Source: Pseudidiomarina homiensis (GTDB lineage: Bacteria > Pseudomonadota > Gammaproteobacteria > Enterobacterales > Alteromonadaceae). From it: a stretch of DNA of 64,000 bases. The stretch's first letter is position 1. Each line of letters starts with the position of its first letter. Positions 44,633-53,572 of the stretch are shown piece after piece. The translations under genes and the position numbers were made by a program. The notes below the pieces were generated by a model, which had not been told where the DNA came from, made no database searches, and saw only the letters and a list, made by a program, of their open reading frames with translations. The stretch is from NCBI RefSeq assembly GCF_003987225.1, contig NZ_PIPX01000001.1, forward strand, positions 1,836,390 through 1,900,389. The letters run 5' to 3'.

Positions 44633-45246
44633 GACTCTAAAAGGCCGTGTTTGGCCGCAAAATGAATGAGCTCAACGGTGGTGTTTACGTTGAGCTTTTT
44701 GAACAACTTACCACGGTGATTCTCGGCGGTTTTCGCAGACATCGCCAACAAGTTCGCAATTTCCTTATTGGAACGACCAGCAACAACAAGAAAAAACACT
44801 TCGCGTTCGCGCCGTGTTAACGCTGCAAGCGGCTGGTGTAACTCCGCACCTGCAGCGTTTTCAGTTAGCGGAAAGCTTGTCTTGCCGTTAAGGACGGTTT
44901 GAATAGTTTCGAGGAGGGTTGTTGTTGGTGCGTCCTTAAATACGTAACCTACCGCTCCAGCATGACGAATTGCGTCGATGTACTCGGGCTCGTTGTGCAT
45001 GCTCAGGGCAATCACCTTACTCTTTGGACGGTGATGCAGAATTTTTTCCAAAGCGACGAAGCCGTTCATTTTGGGCATGGAAATATCCATAAGGATAACG
45101 TCAGCATCGTGGCGCAAGGCCGCGCTCACCAACGCGACGCCATCATCACATTCGGCGAGGATGTCGAATTGCCCAGTCGCTTGAAGGGTTGTGGCGATTG
45201 CTTGGCGCACCATTACATGGTCGTCGGCAAGTATGAGTCGTATCAC
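44629..45246 (-). CDS. NarL/FixJ-type response regulator
   Basis: 205 residues. Receiver with Asp54 (VILMDISMPKMNG) and a C-terminal LuxR-type HTH (LTRREREVFFLVVAGRSNKEIANLLAMSAKTAENHRGKLFKKL). Its start overlaps the stop of the histidine kinase (4 bases), so the two are translated together. Downstream output genes are not identifiable. Confidence 0.93.
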   Translation of the reverse strand: MIRLILADDHVMVRQAIATTLQATGQFDILAECDDGVALVSAALRHDADVILMDISMPKMNGFVALEKILHHRPKSKVIALSMHNEPEYIDAIRHAGAVGYVFKDAPTTTLLETIQTVLNGKTSFPLTENAAGAELHQPLAALTRREREVFFLVVAGRSNKEIANLLAMSAKTAENHRGKLFKKLNVNTTVELIHFAAKHGLLES

Positions 45247-45998
45247 GGCGCCTCCTCAACAGTTACGTTTTGGTAGGGAAGCTGGACTTGAATTTCACAG
45301 CCTTTGCCCGGCGCCGTGGTCAGTTTGAGCATTGCATCGAACGCTTGTGTGCGATCGTGAATGCTTTGTAGCCCGACACCGTAAGCCGTTTGAGCTGCGT
45401 CAAACCCTTGACCATTGTCCCGCAAAAGTAGCAATAATGCGGTTTCAGATTGACTGAAAAAGACCTCAAATTGCGAAGCTTTTGCATACTTGACGGTATT
45501 CACCATTGCTTCTTGGAGTATACGAAAGAAAAACAACTCCACATCACTCTCGAGTTGATGTGTAACATTATAGTCAAGCTGTAAATGGACTCCCGCAGGC
45601 GCGAGGAGTTGGCGGCCAAGCCATTGAATACCGGCCTGTAAGCCAAGGTCGTGAACCAAGGTCGGATGCAGTAGTCGCGAAAGTGTGCGAGTGCTCTCAA
45701 TAGCATGTTTAACATGCTGATAGATGGTCGTAAGGCGTTCGTCAGTAGCAGACAACTGCGAGAGTTGGGTGGCGATGCCGGTAAGTTGTTGTCCCAAATC
45801 GTCGTGTAACTCGCGGGCTAGCCGCGCACGCTCATGCTCCTGTTGCAGCCATAAACGCTTCGCCAGTTGTTGCAACTGTGCTTGCTCAGCGTCGAGTCGG
45901 TGCTGCAGTGATTTTTGTTGTTCCCGCAGCTCCTCAATCGCCGCCAGTAGCTCACTGGAGGTTAAATTGTTCTGTATAGGCTTTTCGTTGGCTGTCAT
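45243..45998 (-). CDS. Cytoplasmic histidine kinase (HisKA_3)
   Basis: 251 residues, without membrane helix. A coiled coil (ELLAAIEELREQQKSLQHRL) leads into HisKA_3 with His65 (RARLARELHDDLGQQLTGIATQL), then HATPase_c (NTVKYAKASQ, LLLRDNGQGFD, GLQSIHDRTQAF). It is the partner of the NarL-type regulator. Its start lies inside the end of the Ser/Thr kinase gene, a 47-base overlap, so signal input may come from that kinase instead of a membrane sensor. Confidence 0.9.
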   Translation of the reverse strand: MTANEKPIQNNLTSSELLAAIEELREQQKSLQHRLDAEQAQLQQLAKRLWLQQEHERARLARELHDDLGQQLTGIATQLSQLSATDERLTTIYQHVKHAIESTRTLSRLLHPTLVHDLGLQAGIQWLGRQLLAPAGVHLQLDYNVTHQLESDVELFFFRILQEAMVNTVKYAKASQFEVFFSQSETALLLLLRDNGQGFDAAQTAYGVGLQSIHDRTQAFDAMLKLTTAPGKGCEIQVQLPYQNVTVEEAP

Positions 45999-48957
45999 TC
46001 ATGTTTTCTAGTAGTTGTTCGAGAGCTTCCTGCGCCAAAGTTTCCGTAGATGGATTAGATAGTACTTGAAGTAGTTCAAAATTGCGCCAGTAGCTAGGGA
46101 AACTTCTTATTTTATTCAATAAGATCTGATGTGACTCAGTGTCGCCACGTGCCGCTAAGGTAATAAAGTACGCATCATACATGGTTTCATTAAGGATCGT
46201 TTCGAGTCGTGCCCAAGTCGCTTGGTTTTTCGAAAACTCGAAGTTGTAGATAAGTTCCGAGAGGATTTTCATTTCTAACAGGCGTGATAGGTTCGTCTGT
46301 AGAACTCGCTCGGCAAACTGTTGCGGTGACATCTGCAACTCACCATTCATTAGTTGCAGCCAGTCAAAGGCAAGTTGCTGCTCATGGTTAAAATGCTCTT
46401 GGTGCTGTCGCAAGGTGGCTAAAATCTCGCTACTCAAACCAGTTTGGTTAAGGTGTAAGGCAATCTCGGCCTGCCACAACAAACTTTCGGTAAGCCCCCT
46501 TTGGTCACTCAGTTGTTCAGCTATCTTAACCGAAGCGTCGGCGGCTTCTGCCGCCGCTTGCATGCGGCCTAAGGCAAAATTCAATCGGCTGACTTGTAGT
46601 TGTGTGTTCGATTGCGCATCAGGGCTCTTGTCGGTGGTGCTGATGAGTTCAGCGAGTAGGTGTTCCGCTTGTTTGAACTGCCCCTGCAAGATCAGTAAGT
46701 GCGCGAGGCTTATTTGTATACTATGTAGGGTTGCTGTTTCATCAATTGCCCGAGCGATGTCGAGCGCTTGTCGCCAGTAAACTTCAGCTAAGCTGAATTC
46801 GCCGAGTAGGAAGTTGATAAAGGCGACATTATTGATACTTTGACTGCGTGCGTAGTCATCGCCCGAGCGCAACCGCAAATCGAGAGCGCGTTTATAATGC
46901 TTCAACGCTTGTTGGTAAAGCCCCTGCTCTTCAAATAATAATCCTCGCTCGTTCTCAATGTGTGCAACAGCGAGTTCATCTCCGGTCTGCAATCCTAGAT
47001 CGCGTGCTTCTCGCAGAGCTTCTTCGGCAGCGGCGTAATCGCCAAGTATAGCGGCTGTGGTGGCGATATTACTGAGCGTGGTAATTCGTTCAACCGGTTG
47101 GTTGTCGGCAGTTCGAAATGGCAAGGCCATTTCAAAATAATCGCGCGCCTGCTCAACTTCGGCCAAGCGCAGGTAGGCGACCCCAAAAGCATTCAGCACG
47201 AGTCCCTGTCCTTGTTGGTTTTCTTGCTGCCGAAAACCGAGTAAAGCTTGGGTCAGTTCTTGCGAAATGGCCTCTTTCATTTCGCCCTGAATGATTTTTA
47301 ACTTAGCAAGCTCAAACCACCACATGGGTTGCATAGGGTCGAGTGCTAGGGCTTGTCGGTAGAACGTTCTTGCGGCTTGCAAATCTCCTAGCGCAGTGGC
47401 CACCTGTGCACGTTGTTCAAGCACATCCGCACGATCTGGGTAATTGGCAATAACGCCGTCCAGCACTTGCGCTGCAAGGGTATAATTTTGTTCCGACATG
47501 GCGAGTTGTGCGCGTGCCTGCTGACGCCAGAAATCGCCTACTTCAGGCGTTTCGATCATGGTTTTCAAGATCCCTTGCGCGCGTTCTGTATCGCCAACAT
47601 TTTGGGCGTTTTGCAGTTGTTCAAGGTAGTCAGCTACTTTGTCGTTAAGTGTAAGCTCTGCGGAGCTTTGCCCTGCTCCTAACTGCGCACTCACTTGCGT
47701 CGCCACCTGCTGGGCAAGTTGTCGAGGTGTTTCTTGGCTAAGTAGAAAGGTTTCGTTGAGCAGTACTTCTTCGCCCGGGAAACGCAACAACAAGGCTAAC
47801 AAATGCGGTTGCTCGGCAATGATTTGCTGGTTGAGTACCAACACATATTGCGCATCGGTGAGCTCAGCAAGACGTGTACGCTCGCGCGCTGAATCGAGTA
47901 CGCGAATACCGAGTTGTTTGGTGAGCTCGGCCACTGCATTAGGCTCAACTGAATAGATTTGTGGTTCGGTTTGTAGCATCAAATGGGTTAACTGTGCGAT
48001 GGCAATGGTAGGGTCATCGCTCGCTATCGCTAGCGTAAAAACTTGCTTTTCAGAGGATGCGTTCGACTCATTTTGTGCGGGCTGGAAAAACCATAGCATC
48101 GCAAACACAAGTATCATGATGGCAATGACACTAAGCGTCAGCGCGTGATGGCGCTGCTGCGGCGCCAAGGCCGAGGTACAGCTGGCGAGTGACGGGCGCT
48201 GCTCTGGCTCGTCGGCTTGAAGGTTTTCGGCAAGTTTGCGCAATCGACTGTGCTTCAGCTCTACACTTGCCCATGATTTCTGTTCGCCGGCCTGGAGTAG
48301 CGCGGCGAGGACCTTGCCAAGGGCATAGCGATCGCTGGCGTGGGTTGCGCGGTGTGATTGAGCGAGTTCTGGGGCGGTATAGCCGGCACTGAAATGAGTT
48401 GTCGGCGATTGATGGTCTTGTCTACCAATGCCAAAGTCGACCACAATCAAGTCACCTTGGTCATTCACAATACAGTTGGCGGGCTTAATATCACCGTGAA
48501 TAATGCCGGTTTCATGGCAGGCTTGCAAAGCACTAAGAAGTTGCCGAAACCAGTGAATAACGTCTTTTGCGTGGATGCTACTGTCAATGACATCGGTAAG
48601 CGGCGTGCCGGTGATCAGCGACATAGTGAAGAACACATAGTTCTCGGTCACATAAAATTCGTGTACGCGGACAACATTGGGATGGTTGATTTGCCGCGTG
48701 AGCAAGACTTCATTGCGCAAGTGTTCGATAGCATCGGTCGAAAGGTGTTCGTTGGTGACCAAGAGTTTTAACGCACACGGTTGCTCGAGGACAGTATCGA
48801 AGACCTCGTAGACGCGTGCTTGTCCACCATGCCCCAATAGCCGCACGACACGAAAACGCTCAGCAAGCATGGTTCCAGGTGCTAGCAGCGCTAGATCAGT
48901 TGGGCGTGTAGGTTCAGCATGCCATGGCTGTGTTGATGAATCGTTTACATCTGTCAT
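45952..48957 (-). CDS. Ser/Thr protein kinase with TPR sensor-like domain
   Basis: 1001 residues. Kinase domain (about 33-270): P-loop GHGGQARVYEV, Lys64 in ALKLL, catalytic loop HGDIKPAN (His154, Asp156), DFG at 174-176. The usual HRD is HGD, so it is a non-RD kinase that may not need activation-loop phosphorylation. A membrane helix (about 282-302, SVIAIMILVFAMLWFF) is followed by a long extracytoplasmic region with many TPR-like helical repeats (about 470-900). It heads an operon with the histidine kinase and response regulator. Extracytoplasmic sensing is inferred. Confidence 0.9.
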   Translation of the reverse strand: MTDVNDSSTQPWHAEPTRPTDLALLAPGTMLAERFRVVRLLGHGGQARVYEVFDTVLEQPCALKLLVTNEHLSTDAIEHLRNEVLLTRQINHPNVVRVHEFYVTENYVFFTMSLITGTPLTDVIDSSIHAKDVIHWFRQLLSALQACHETGIIHGDIKPANCIVNDQGDLIVVDFGIGRQDHQSPTTHFSAGYTAPELAQSHRATHASDRYALGKVLAALLQAGEQKSWASVELKHSRLRKLAENLQADEPEQRPSLASCTSALAPQQRHHALTLSVIAIMILVFAMLWFFQPAQNESNASSEKQVFTLAIASDDPTIAIAQLTHLMLQTEPQIYSVEPNAVAELTKQLGIRVLDSARERTRLAELTDAQYVLVLNQQIIAEQPHLLALLLRFPGEEVLLNETFLLSQETPRQLAQQVATQVSAQLGAGQSSAELTLNDKVADYLEQLQNAQNVGDTERAQGILKTMIETPEVGDFWRQQARAQLAMSEQNYTLAAQVLDGVIANYPDRADVLEQRAQVATALGDLQAARTFYRQALALDPMQPMWWFELAKLKIIQGEMKEAISQELTQALLGFRQQENQQGQGLVLNAFGVAYLRLAEVEQARDYFEMALPFRTADNQPVERITTLSNIATTAAILGDYAAAEEALREARDLGLQTGDELAVAHIENERGLLFEEQGLYQQALKHYKRALDLRLRSGDDYARSQSINNVAFINFLLGEFSLAEVYWRQALDIARAIDETATLHSIQISLAHLLILQGQFKQAEHLLAELISTTDKSPDAQSNTQLQVSRLNFALGRMQAAAEAADASVKIAEQLSDQRGLTESLLWQAEIALHLNQTGLSSEILATLRQHQEHFNHEQQLAFDWLQLMNGELQMSPQQFAERVLQTNLSRLLEMKILSELIYNFEFSKNQATWARLETILNETMYDAYFITLAARGDTESHQILLNKIRSFPSYWRNFELLQVLSNPSTETLAQEALEQLLENMNDSQRKAYTEQFNLQ

Positions 48958-49034
48958 CGAATATCACTGGTTGTTGTTGAAACGCTACAGCCTCAACTTA
49001 ACACAGTTCGGAGAAGTGGCGAATGAATTATAGT

Positions 49035-49886
49035 TTAGACGGCCAGTGATGTTGCCGCAGCGGCCAATACATCTAATTGCTGATCAAGGCTTTTGAGCTG
49101 TAGTTGAAACGCCAGCATAGATGAAAAATTATCAATTAAATCAATATCGTGATCGGTAAAATAATGCTGATCTTCAAGGCTGTCAGCATAAATCACCGCA
49201 ATGACTTTACCTTCCACCTCAATGGGGTACGCAAAAGCTGCCTTAATCTGCGCTTTTTGCACACTTGCGCGGTGTTTGAGCTGCTCATGTAAAAGTGCAT
49301 TGTTGACAACGTAGGGGCGCCTATTTTTCACTGCGGCATTGATCAATGTTGTCGTTCCGTCAAAGTCACTGGTTTTCATCCAGCCGGGAAAGTCGCTAGC
49401 TAAGGTGGCTTCGTGGGTAGCGTTAAATAAAAGTACCGCACAGCGGTCGCTGCCAAGAATTTGTGCCAAGTTAAACTGCAAGGCGGGCAACAAGGCGGCG
49501 ACGTCATGCTGGTTTCGCCAACGGGTATTGAAGGCGCGGAGCTGCTGTTGGCCCCAGATTCTGCGGTTAAGGTTTACTGTCAGCTCCTGTGCGTTTTTTG
49601 CTTGCAGCACACAGGTCACAGACCCCAATTGAAAAACTAAACGTTGTTCCAAGGCAAGTTTGCTATGGCGCTTGCCGAGGAAGTTTAAGCCATTGGTGCT
49701 CTGTAAATCTTGAATGCGCCACTGGCCATCATGAAAAGTCATGACACAGTGGCGTCTGGATACTGTCGGGTGTTCGATAACGATGTCGCACTCCGGATCA
49801 CGGCCAACAACGTAAGATTTGGCCTCGAATAAGGAAATTCGAGGCGCAAAACGGTTTTGGTAGACGCAATCAAAGAGTGCAGGCAT
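49035..49886 (-). CDS. FHA-GAF signalling protein
   Basis: 283 residues. FHA domain near the N-terminus (VVGRDPECDIVIEHPTVSRRH, QDLQSTNGLNFLGK), the domain that reads phosphothreonine peptides, then a GAF domain (about 145-270, LGSDRCAVLLFNA, AFAYPIEVEGKVIAVIYADS). No catalytic domain. It sits 78 bases beyond the Ser/Thr kinase start, in the same direction, upstream of it, so the kinase is its likely partner. It starts 5 bases after the secreted 281-residue gene. Confidence 0.9.
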   Translation of the reverse strand: MPALFDCVYQNRFAPRISLFEAKSYVVGRDPECDIVIEHPTVSRRHCVMTFHDGQWRIQDLQSTNGLNFLGKRHSKLALEQRLVFQLGSVTCVLQAKNAQELTVNLNRRIWGQQQLRAFNTRWRNQHDVAALLPALQFNLAQILGSDRCAVLLFNATHEATLASDFPGWMKTSDFDGTTTLINAAVKNRRPYVVNNALLHEQLKHRASVQKAQIKAAFAYPIEVEGKVIAVIYADSLEDQHYFTDHDIDLIDNFSSMLAFQLQLKSLDQQLDVLAAAATSLAV

Positions 49887-49891
49887 TGGCG

Positions 49892-50737
49892 CTACCTAAT
49901 TCTCAAACTATAGCGCAGCGTATTCGCCATACTAAGAATACGACCGCGGATATTCTCTAGGTCGCCAGCTGAACGCCAAACATCAGGATAAAGTGTACCG
50001 TCGTCTGCGCGCATTAACTGGATAAGAGCATTGGTCGCCTGTTGTGCTTGTTGATAATTACCACTTGCAAGGGCGACTTCGATGCTGGCAATAGCATCAC
50101 TCAAAGTTTGACTTGCTATCGCTGTAAGCGAGTGCGATACGGAGTCAACGTAGTCAGCTAATCGATTGACCTTGGTAGAAATGACGGTATTGATATCACG
50201 TAGGTCGGCGACGATGATGAAATCTGAAAATTGACCGCCATTCGTTCTCACGCGGTAACTGCCTGAACCTGTCATCGTAGTGATGTCCTCAAACTCACCA
50301 TTGTTGTGTGAATGAAACATCCGTAACGGTGAGCCTGCGGTGTAATGGAGCGATTTGGTGTACAGCTCAATTTCATATGCACCGCTAAATGAAAAGCCTT
50401 TCGCTGGATCTGGTTCAATCGAAATCAGTACGGGAAAAGCCGATGGAATTCCTGTCAGCAACGAGTCCGGTAAGCGATTCAGGATGGTAAGATCGTTGAG
50501 GTCGATCAGCTGCGCATTCACCGTGAAGTTCTGCGCTGTGAGGCCGACGGCGTTCTCAAATGTGATGGTGAGATCAAAGCCGATAAGCTCGGTGAGCTGA
50601 ACCGAGGTCTCTACTTTATTGCTCTGTGGTTGAATCGTTAAGTCCAACACTTCCGCGCGGCTAGTCATCGAGGAACATGCGAAAAATAGCGCCGCAACCA
50701 CGCCAAAGACTGTTTTGATGGAGCTAGTAGGTAACAT
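49892..50737 (-). CDS. Secreted protein, possibly DUF6689-like
   Basis: 281 residues with signal peptide (MLPTSSIKTVFGVVAALFFACSSMTSRAE). A beta-rich N-terminal half (VQLTELIGFDLTITFENAVG, YEIELYTKSLHY) is followed by a helical C-terminus (VEVALASGNYQQAQQATNAL). The pattern recalls the DUF6689 family, but I am not certain. It is the first gene of the block ahead of the FHA-GAF and kinase genes, so it might be a target or an external ligand sensor component. Function unknown. Confidence 0.6.
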   Translation of the reverse strand: MLPTSSIKTVFGVVAALFFACSSMTSRAEVLDLTIQPQSNKVETSVQLTELIGFDLTITFENAVGLTAQNFTVNAQLIDLNDLTILNRLPDSLLTGIPSAFPVLISIEPDPAKGFSFSGAYEIELYTKSLHYTAGSPLRMFHSHNNGEFEDITTMTGSGSYRVRTNGGQFSDFIIVADLRDINTVISTKVNRLADYVDSVSHSLTAIASQTLSDAIASIEVALASGNYQQAQQATNALIQLMRADDGTLYPDVWRSAGDLENIRGRILSMANTLRYSLRIR

Positions 50738-50830
50738 ACAAATACCCTCGTATGAGTTACATTTTGTTACATTTGCCCTTTAAACTTACTCTCTTCTGGC
50801 GAAAAAGTCATTACTTTTGGCAAAAGAGAA

Positions 50831-50848
50831 GGGGCTCAGATGAGCCCC
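50831..50848 (-). terminator. Probable terminator of the subtilase gene
   Basis: GGGGCTC-AGAT-GAGCCCC hairpin on the minus strand followed by TTCTCTTTT, about 27 bases after the subtilase stop. The T tract is imperfect, hence moderate confidence. Confidence 0.6.
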
Positions 50849-50874
50849 TCAAAGGGTGGACTCCTTGTCCTCGA

Positions 50875-53352
50875 CTACATTCCGTAGTAGTTGCTATACA
50901 ACCGTCCCATTGTTACCGCGAAACCTGCGCGACTGAGAGTAGTGCTTGGTGCGAAACGCACTTCGAGTTGTGGCTCAAGGTCGAAGGGGCCTTGATTCAC
51001 GGTAAAGTTCACGTTGAGCAATGAGTAGTTCAGAGCTGTTTGCACGTAGCCTTTCAGATGCGCTGGAATCAGGTGTTGATCAGCTAACACTAGAGTTTGT
51101 CCTTGATAGTCGAAGACAATATCCGCGTTGCTGGCAAAAGCTTCTGCTTCTGCTTGCAAGCCTAAGGTTTGCACCAGCGAATAGGCCAAATCGAGCTTAT
51201 TCACGCTGCCGTTAGGGTCGAAGCTACCGTTTTGTGTGAGCATGACAGGAGCTTGTACCTGATCGCTATCTTTCAGCGCAGCACCGTTCACAGAAACCGC
51301 CTCGGCATAAGCGATAGACGTAGCGTTGACATCTTGAATCAGGGGCTGTGACTCATTCAATAAGTCGCGGTACTGACGAATGGCGCCACCCATGACGAGA
51401 TATTGCGCAAGGTCTTTACGCTTCAGATCTTGATCAGGACGGAACTTGCCATTTCGGAAACCGTCCATCAAGCGCTCAGAAACGGCGAATTCAATAGCGT
51501 TTTGCTGCGGATGACCTTCAATGTCATCGACCCCGTCATAGCCGCCACTTAGTTCGAAGCTGACGGTACCAGCAATGACTTCTGGAATGCCTGGACCATT
51601 GGTGACATCTAACGGATCCGGGTCAACACCTGACAGCGAAGTTAGGCCGTAAACATAAACCTGCCATGTACCAACCTGTCCCGGAGCAGAAACACGCATG
51701 CCGGTTTCGAGCACTGGCAAGGTTAGGTTACCGAAGTACTCGGTGCCATCTGGGGCAACTAACACTAGTTTCGTGGTGTTGGCTAAGGTTTCGGCACTGG
51801 CTTTCACCCAAGCGACATCTTCACCCACTTCAAAGCTGAAGGTTTCGGGTTCGCCGACTGGCGCATACAGTACTTCAAAGTTTTCCACGCGGTCACTTGG
51901 CGTGATCAGGGCATTAGCATTGAAACTGTTTAAGTTATTTACGGTTTGGGCGTAGTCCATGTCATAGTTGAGTGCTGCAGAGACTGCGGCTTTCGCATTG
52001 ACATAGCCGGCGCCAACTTCCCATTTTTCGTAACCAGGCATGTTGGTTGCGGTTTCTTGTAGAAGTCGCTTGATCTCTAACAGCGATAACGTTGGGTTGG
52101 CCTCCATCATCAACGCAATAATGCCAGCCACATGAGGCGTTGCCATTGAGGTGCCGGAAATCATGGTGTAGAACGGCACGTATTCGGTTTCGATGGCGTC
52201 TAAGTCAGCGTCACCACCGTTGGACACCAAGTTAGTGCTGGCGCGCGTTGAAATAATATCGACGCCCGGTGCCACAATAGTAACTTCATTGTTGTAGGTC
52301 CACTCACTGCCGTCAGGCATGGTAAATGTACCCGACTCGCTTTTTAATCCACGTGACGAAAAGCCAGCTAGGTTACCAAACTTGTCACCGGCGCCGACCG
52401 AGAGGCCCCAAGGAATTTGTGCGTACGGGTTATGGCTGTCTTCACCCGGACCTGAATTACCCGCCGCAAATACCGATAAAATACCTAGCTTGTAGGCTTT
52501 GTAAGAAGCGATGCTGACCGGGCTGTCAGGGCTAAATTTACCGCTTGAGCCCCACGAGTTACTCATGATGCGCATCGGTGAGTTAAAGGCATACACATTA
52601 CTCAGCGCATAATCATAACCACCGACGGCATCGAGAATCGATACACCTGCACCAGAGCCATAACCGACCAGCTCAGCATCGGGGGCGGCCCCCATGTATT
52701 TACCATCAGACATCACACCTGAACCGGCAATAGTACCGGCACAGTGTGTACCATGGCCGACATTGAGGTCAGTATTAATTTGGTCTTCCAGCACAAAGCC
52801 ACCGGTTGGTGCCACCAAGCTAATCGCCTGCGCATGGGTTACTGCTTGCACGTTTTGTACAACAGTGTCGCCGTAAAACAAGTCTTGATGACTGGCGTCG
52901 ATGCCCGAGTCATTGACCATGATGGTCACGCCTTTACCGGTAAACGTCGTGTTATTGCGCTGCATGAATTCAGTGCTTTGCAATTGCTCAACACCGGTAA
53001 TTTTGCGTGCGTCGGCATTAAAGTATTCGAGCTCGCGGTTGAGCCAAATTGACCGCACATCATCCTGTTGCGCTAAGGCTTCAATTTGTTGACGCGTTGC
53101 GACCACACCAATAATAGGCAGTGTTGAGAATTGCACGCCGTCGGTGAGTCCCAAATTGAGCAGTTGCTGAATCTGAGACTCCGTGACGGGCTCCATTTGG
53201 TTATATGTGACGACGGCCATTACGGTGTCAGTCACTGATAAGCTGGGTAACTTCGCTTGCAGCTGTTCGCCGATAACCGCTTCGGCCATTGCTTGACCGG
53301 GAGCAGCGGCAAGGGTTAACGCTGCGATCGTCGATAGGGTAAATTTCTTCAT
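50875..53352 (-). CDS. Secreted subtilisin-like serine protease with SLH-like C-terminal repeats
   Basis: 825 residues from ATG 53352, which starts a clean signal peptide (MKKFTLSTIAALTLAAAPGQAMA); the frame extends 15 codons upstream. An inhibitor_I9-like propeptide (about 28-110) precedes the S8 domain: Asp148 (MVNDSGIDASHQD), His203 (GHGTHCAGT), Asn299 (AAGNSG) and Ser402 (GTSMATPHVAG). After a beta-rich spacer the last ~190 residues contain three segments like S-layer homology repeats (ERLMDGFRNGKFRPDQDLKR is the clearest; also NGSFDPNGSVNKLDLAYSLV and RFAPSTTLSRAGFAV). This is unusual for a Gram-negative. It probably acts outside the cell or at its surface. Confidence 0.9.
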   Translation of the reverse strand: MKKFTLSTIAALTLAAAPGQAMAEAVIGEQLQAKLPSLSVTDTVMAVVTYNQMEPVTESQIQQLLNLGLTDGVQFSTLPIIGVVATRQQIEALAQQDDVRSIWLNRELEYFNADARKITGVEQLQSTEFMQRNNTTFTGKGVTIMVNDSGIDASHQDLFYGDTVVQNVQAVTHAQAISLVAPTGGFVLEDQINTDLNVGHGTHCAGTIAGSGVMSDGKYMGAAPDAELVGYGSGAGVSILDAVGGYDYALSNVYAFNSPMRIMSNSWGSSGKFSPDSPVSIASYKAYKLGILSVFAAGNSGPGEDSHNPYAQIPWGLSVGAGDKFGNLAGFSSRGLKSESGTFTMPDGSEWTYNNEVTIVAPGVDIISTRASTNLVSNGGDADLDAIETEYVPFYTMISGTSMATPHVAGIIALMMEANPTLSLLEIKRLLQETATNMPGYEKWEVGAGYVNAKAAVSAALNYDMDYAQTVNNLNSFNANALITPSDRVENFEVLYAPVGEPETFSFEVGEDVAWVKASAETLANTTKLVLVAPDGTEYFGNLTLPVLETGMRVSAPGQVGTWQVYVYGLTSLSGVDPDPLDVTNGPGIPEVIAGTVSFELSGGYDGVDDIEGHPQQNAIEFAVSERLMDGFRNGKFRPDQDLKRKDLAQYLVMGGAIRQYRDLLNESQPLIQDVNATSIAYAEAVSVNGAALKDSDQVQAPVMLTQNGSFDPNGSVNKLDLAYSLVQTLGLQAEAEAFASNADIVFDYQGQTLVLADQHLIPAHLKGYVQTALNYSLLNVNFTVNQGPFDLEPQLEVRFAPSTTLSRAGFAVTMGRLYSNYYGM

Positions 53353-53500
53353 GATAACGTTGTCCTGTTCTGCTGGATTTTTGTACACCGTTATCATTGC
53401 TGCGATTGTGGCCTGTCTCTATAGGGGAGATCCCCTATCTTGCCTGCAAAGGAATTTCCTTTTTGGCAAGCAAATTGGACGTTTTGATTGATCTGACGCA

Positions 53501-53514
53501 CTGATATTTGTCAA
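53501..53514 (+). promoter_or_regulatory. FNR-like box upstream of ccoG
   Basis: CTGAT-ATTT-GTCAA matches the FNR consensus TTGAT-N4-ATCAA at 8 of 10 positions. A TATATC -10 (53536-53541) would place it near -41.5, the activating position. TATAAT (53525-53530) is an alternative -10. ccoG orthologues are often under FNR, so oxygen control is reasonable but unproven. Confidence 0.45.
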
Positions 53515-53572
53515 TAAATAAGCGTATAATCCCCTTATATCTTGTGGAAATAGCTGAGGGCGGTGTACGGTT

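Noticed and set aside
53481..53500. Second FNR-type site TTGATTGATCTGA
   Set aside because: Only the first half matches the consensus; the second half (CTGAC) does not.
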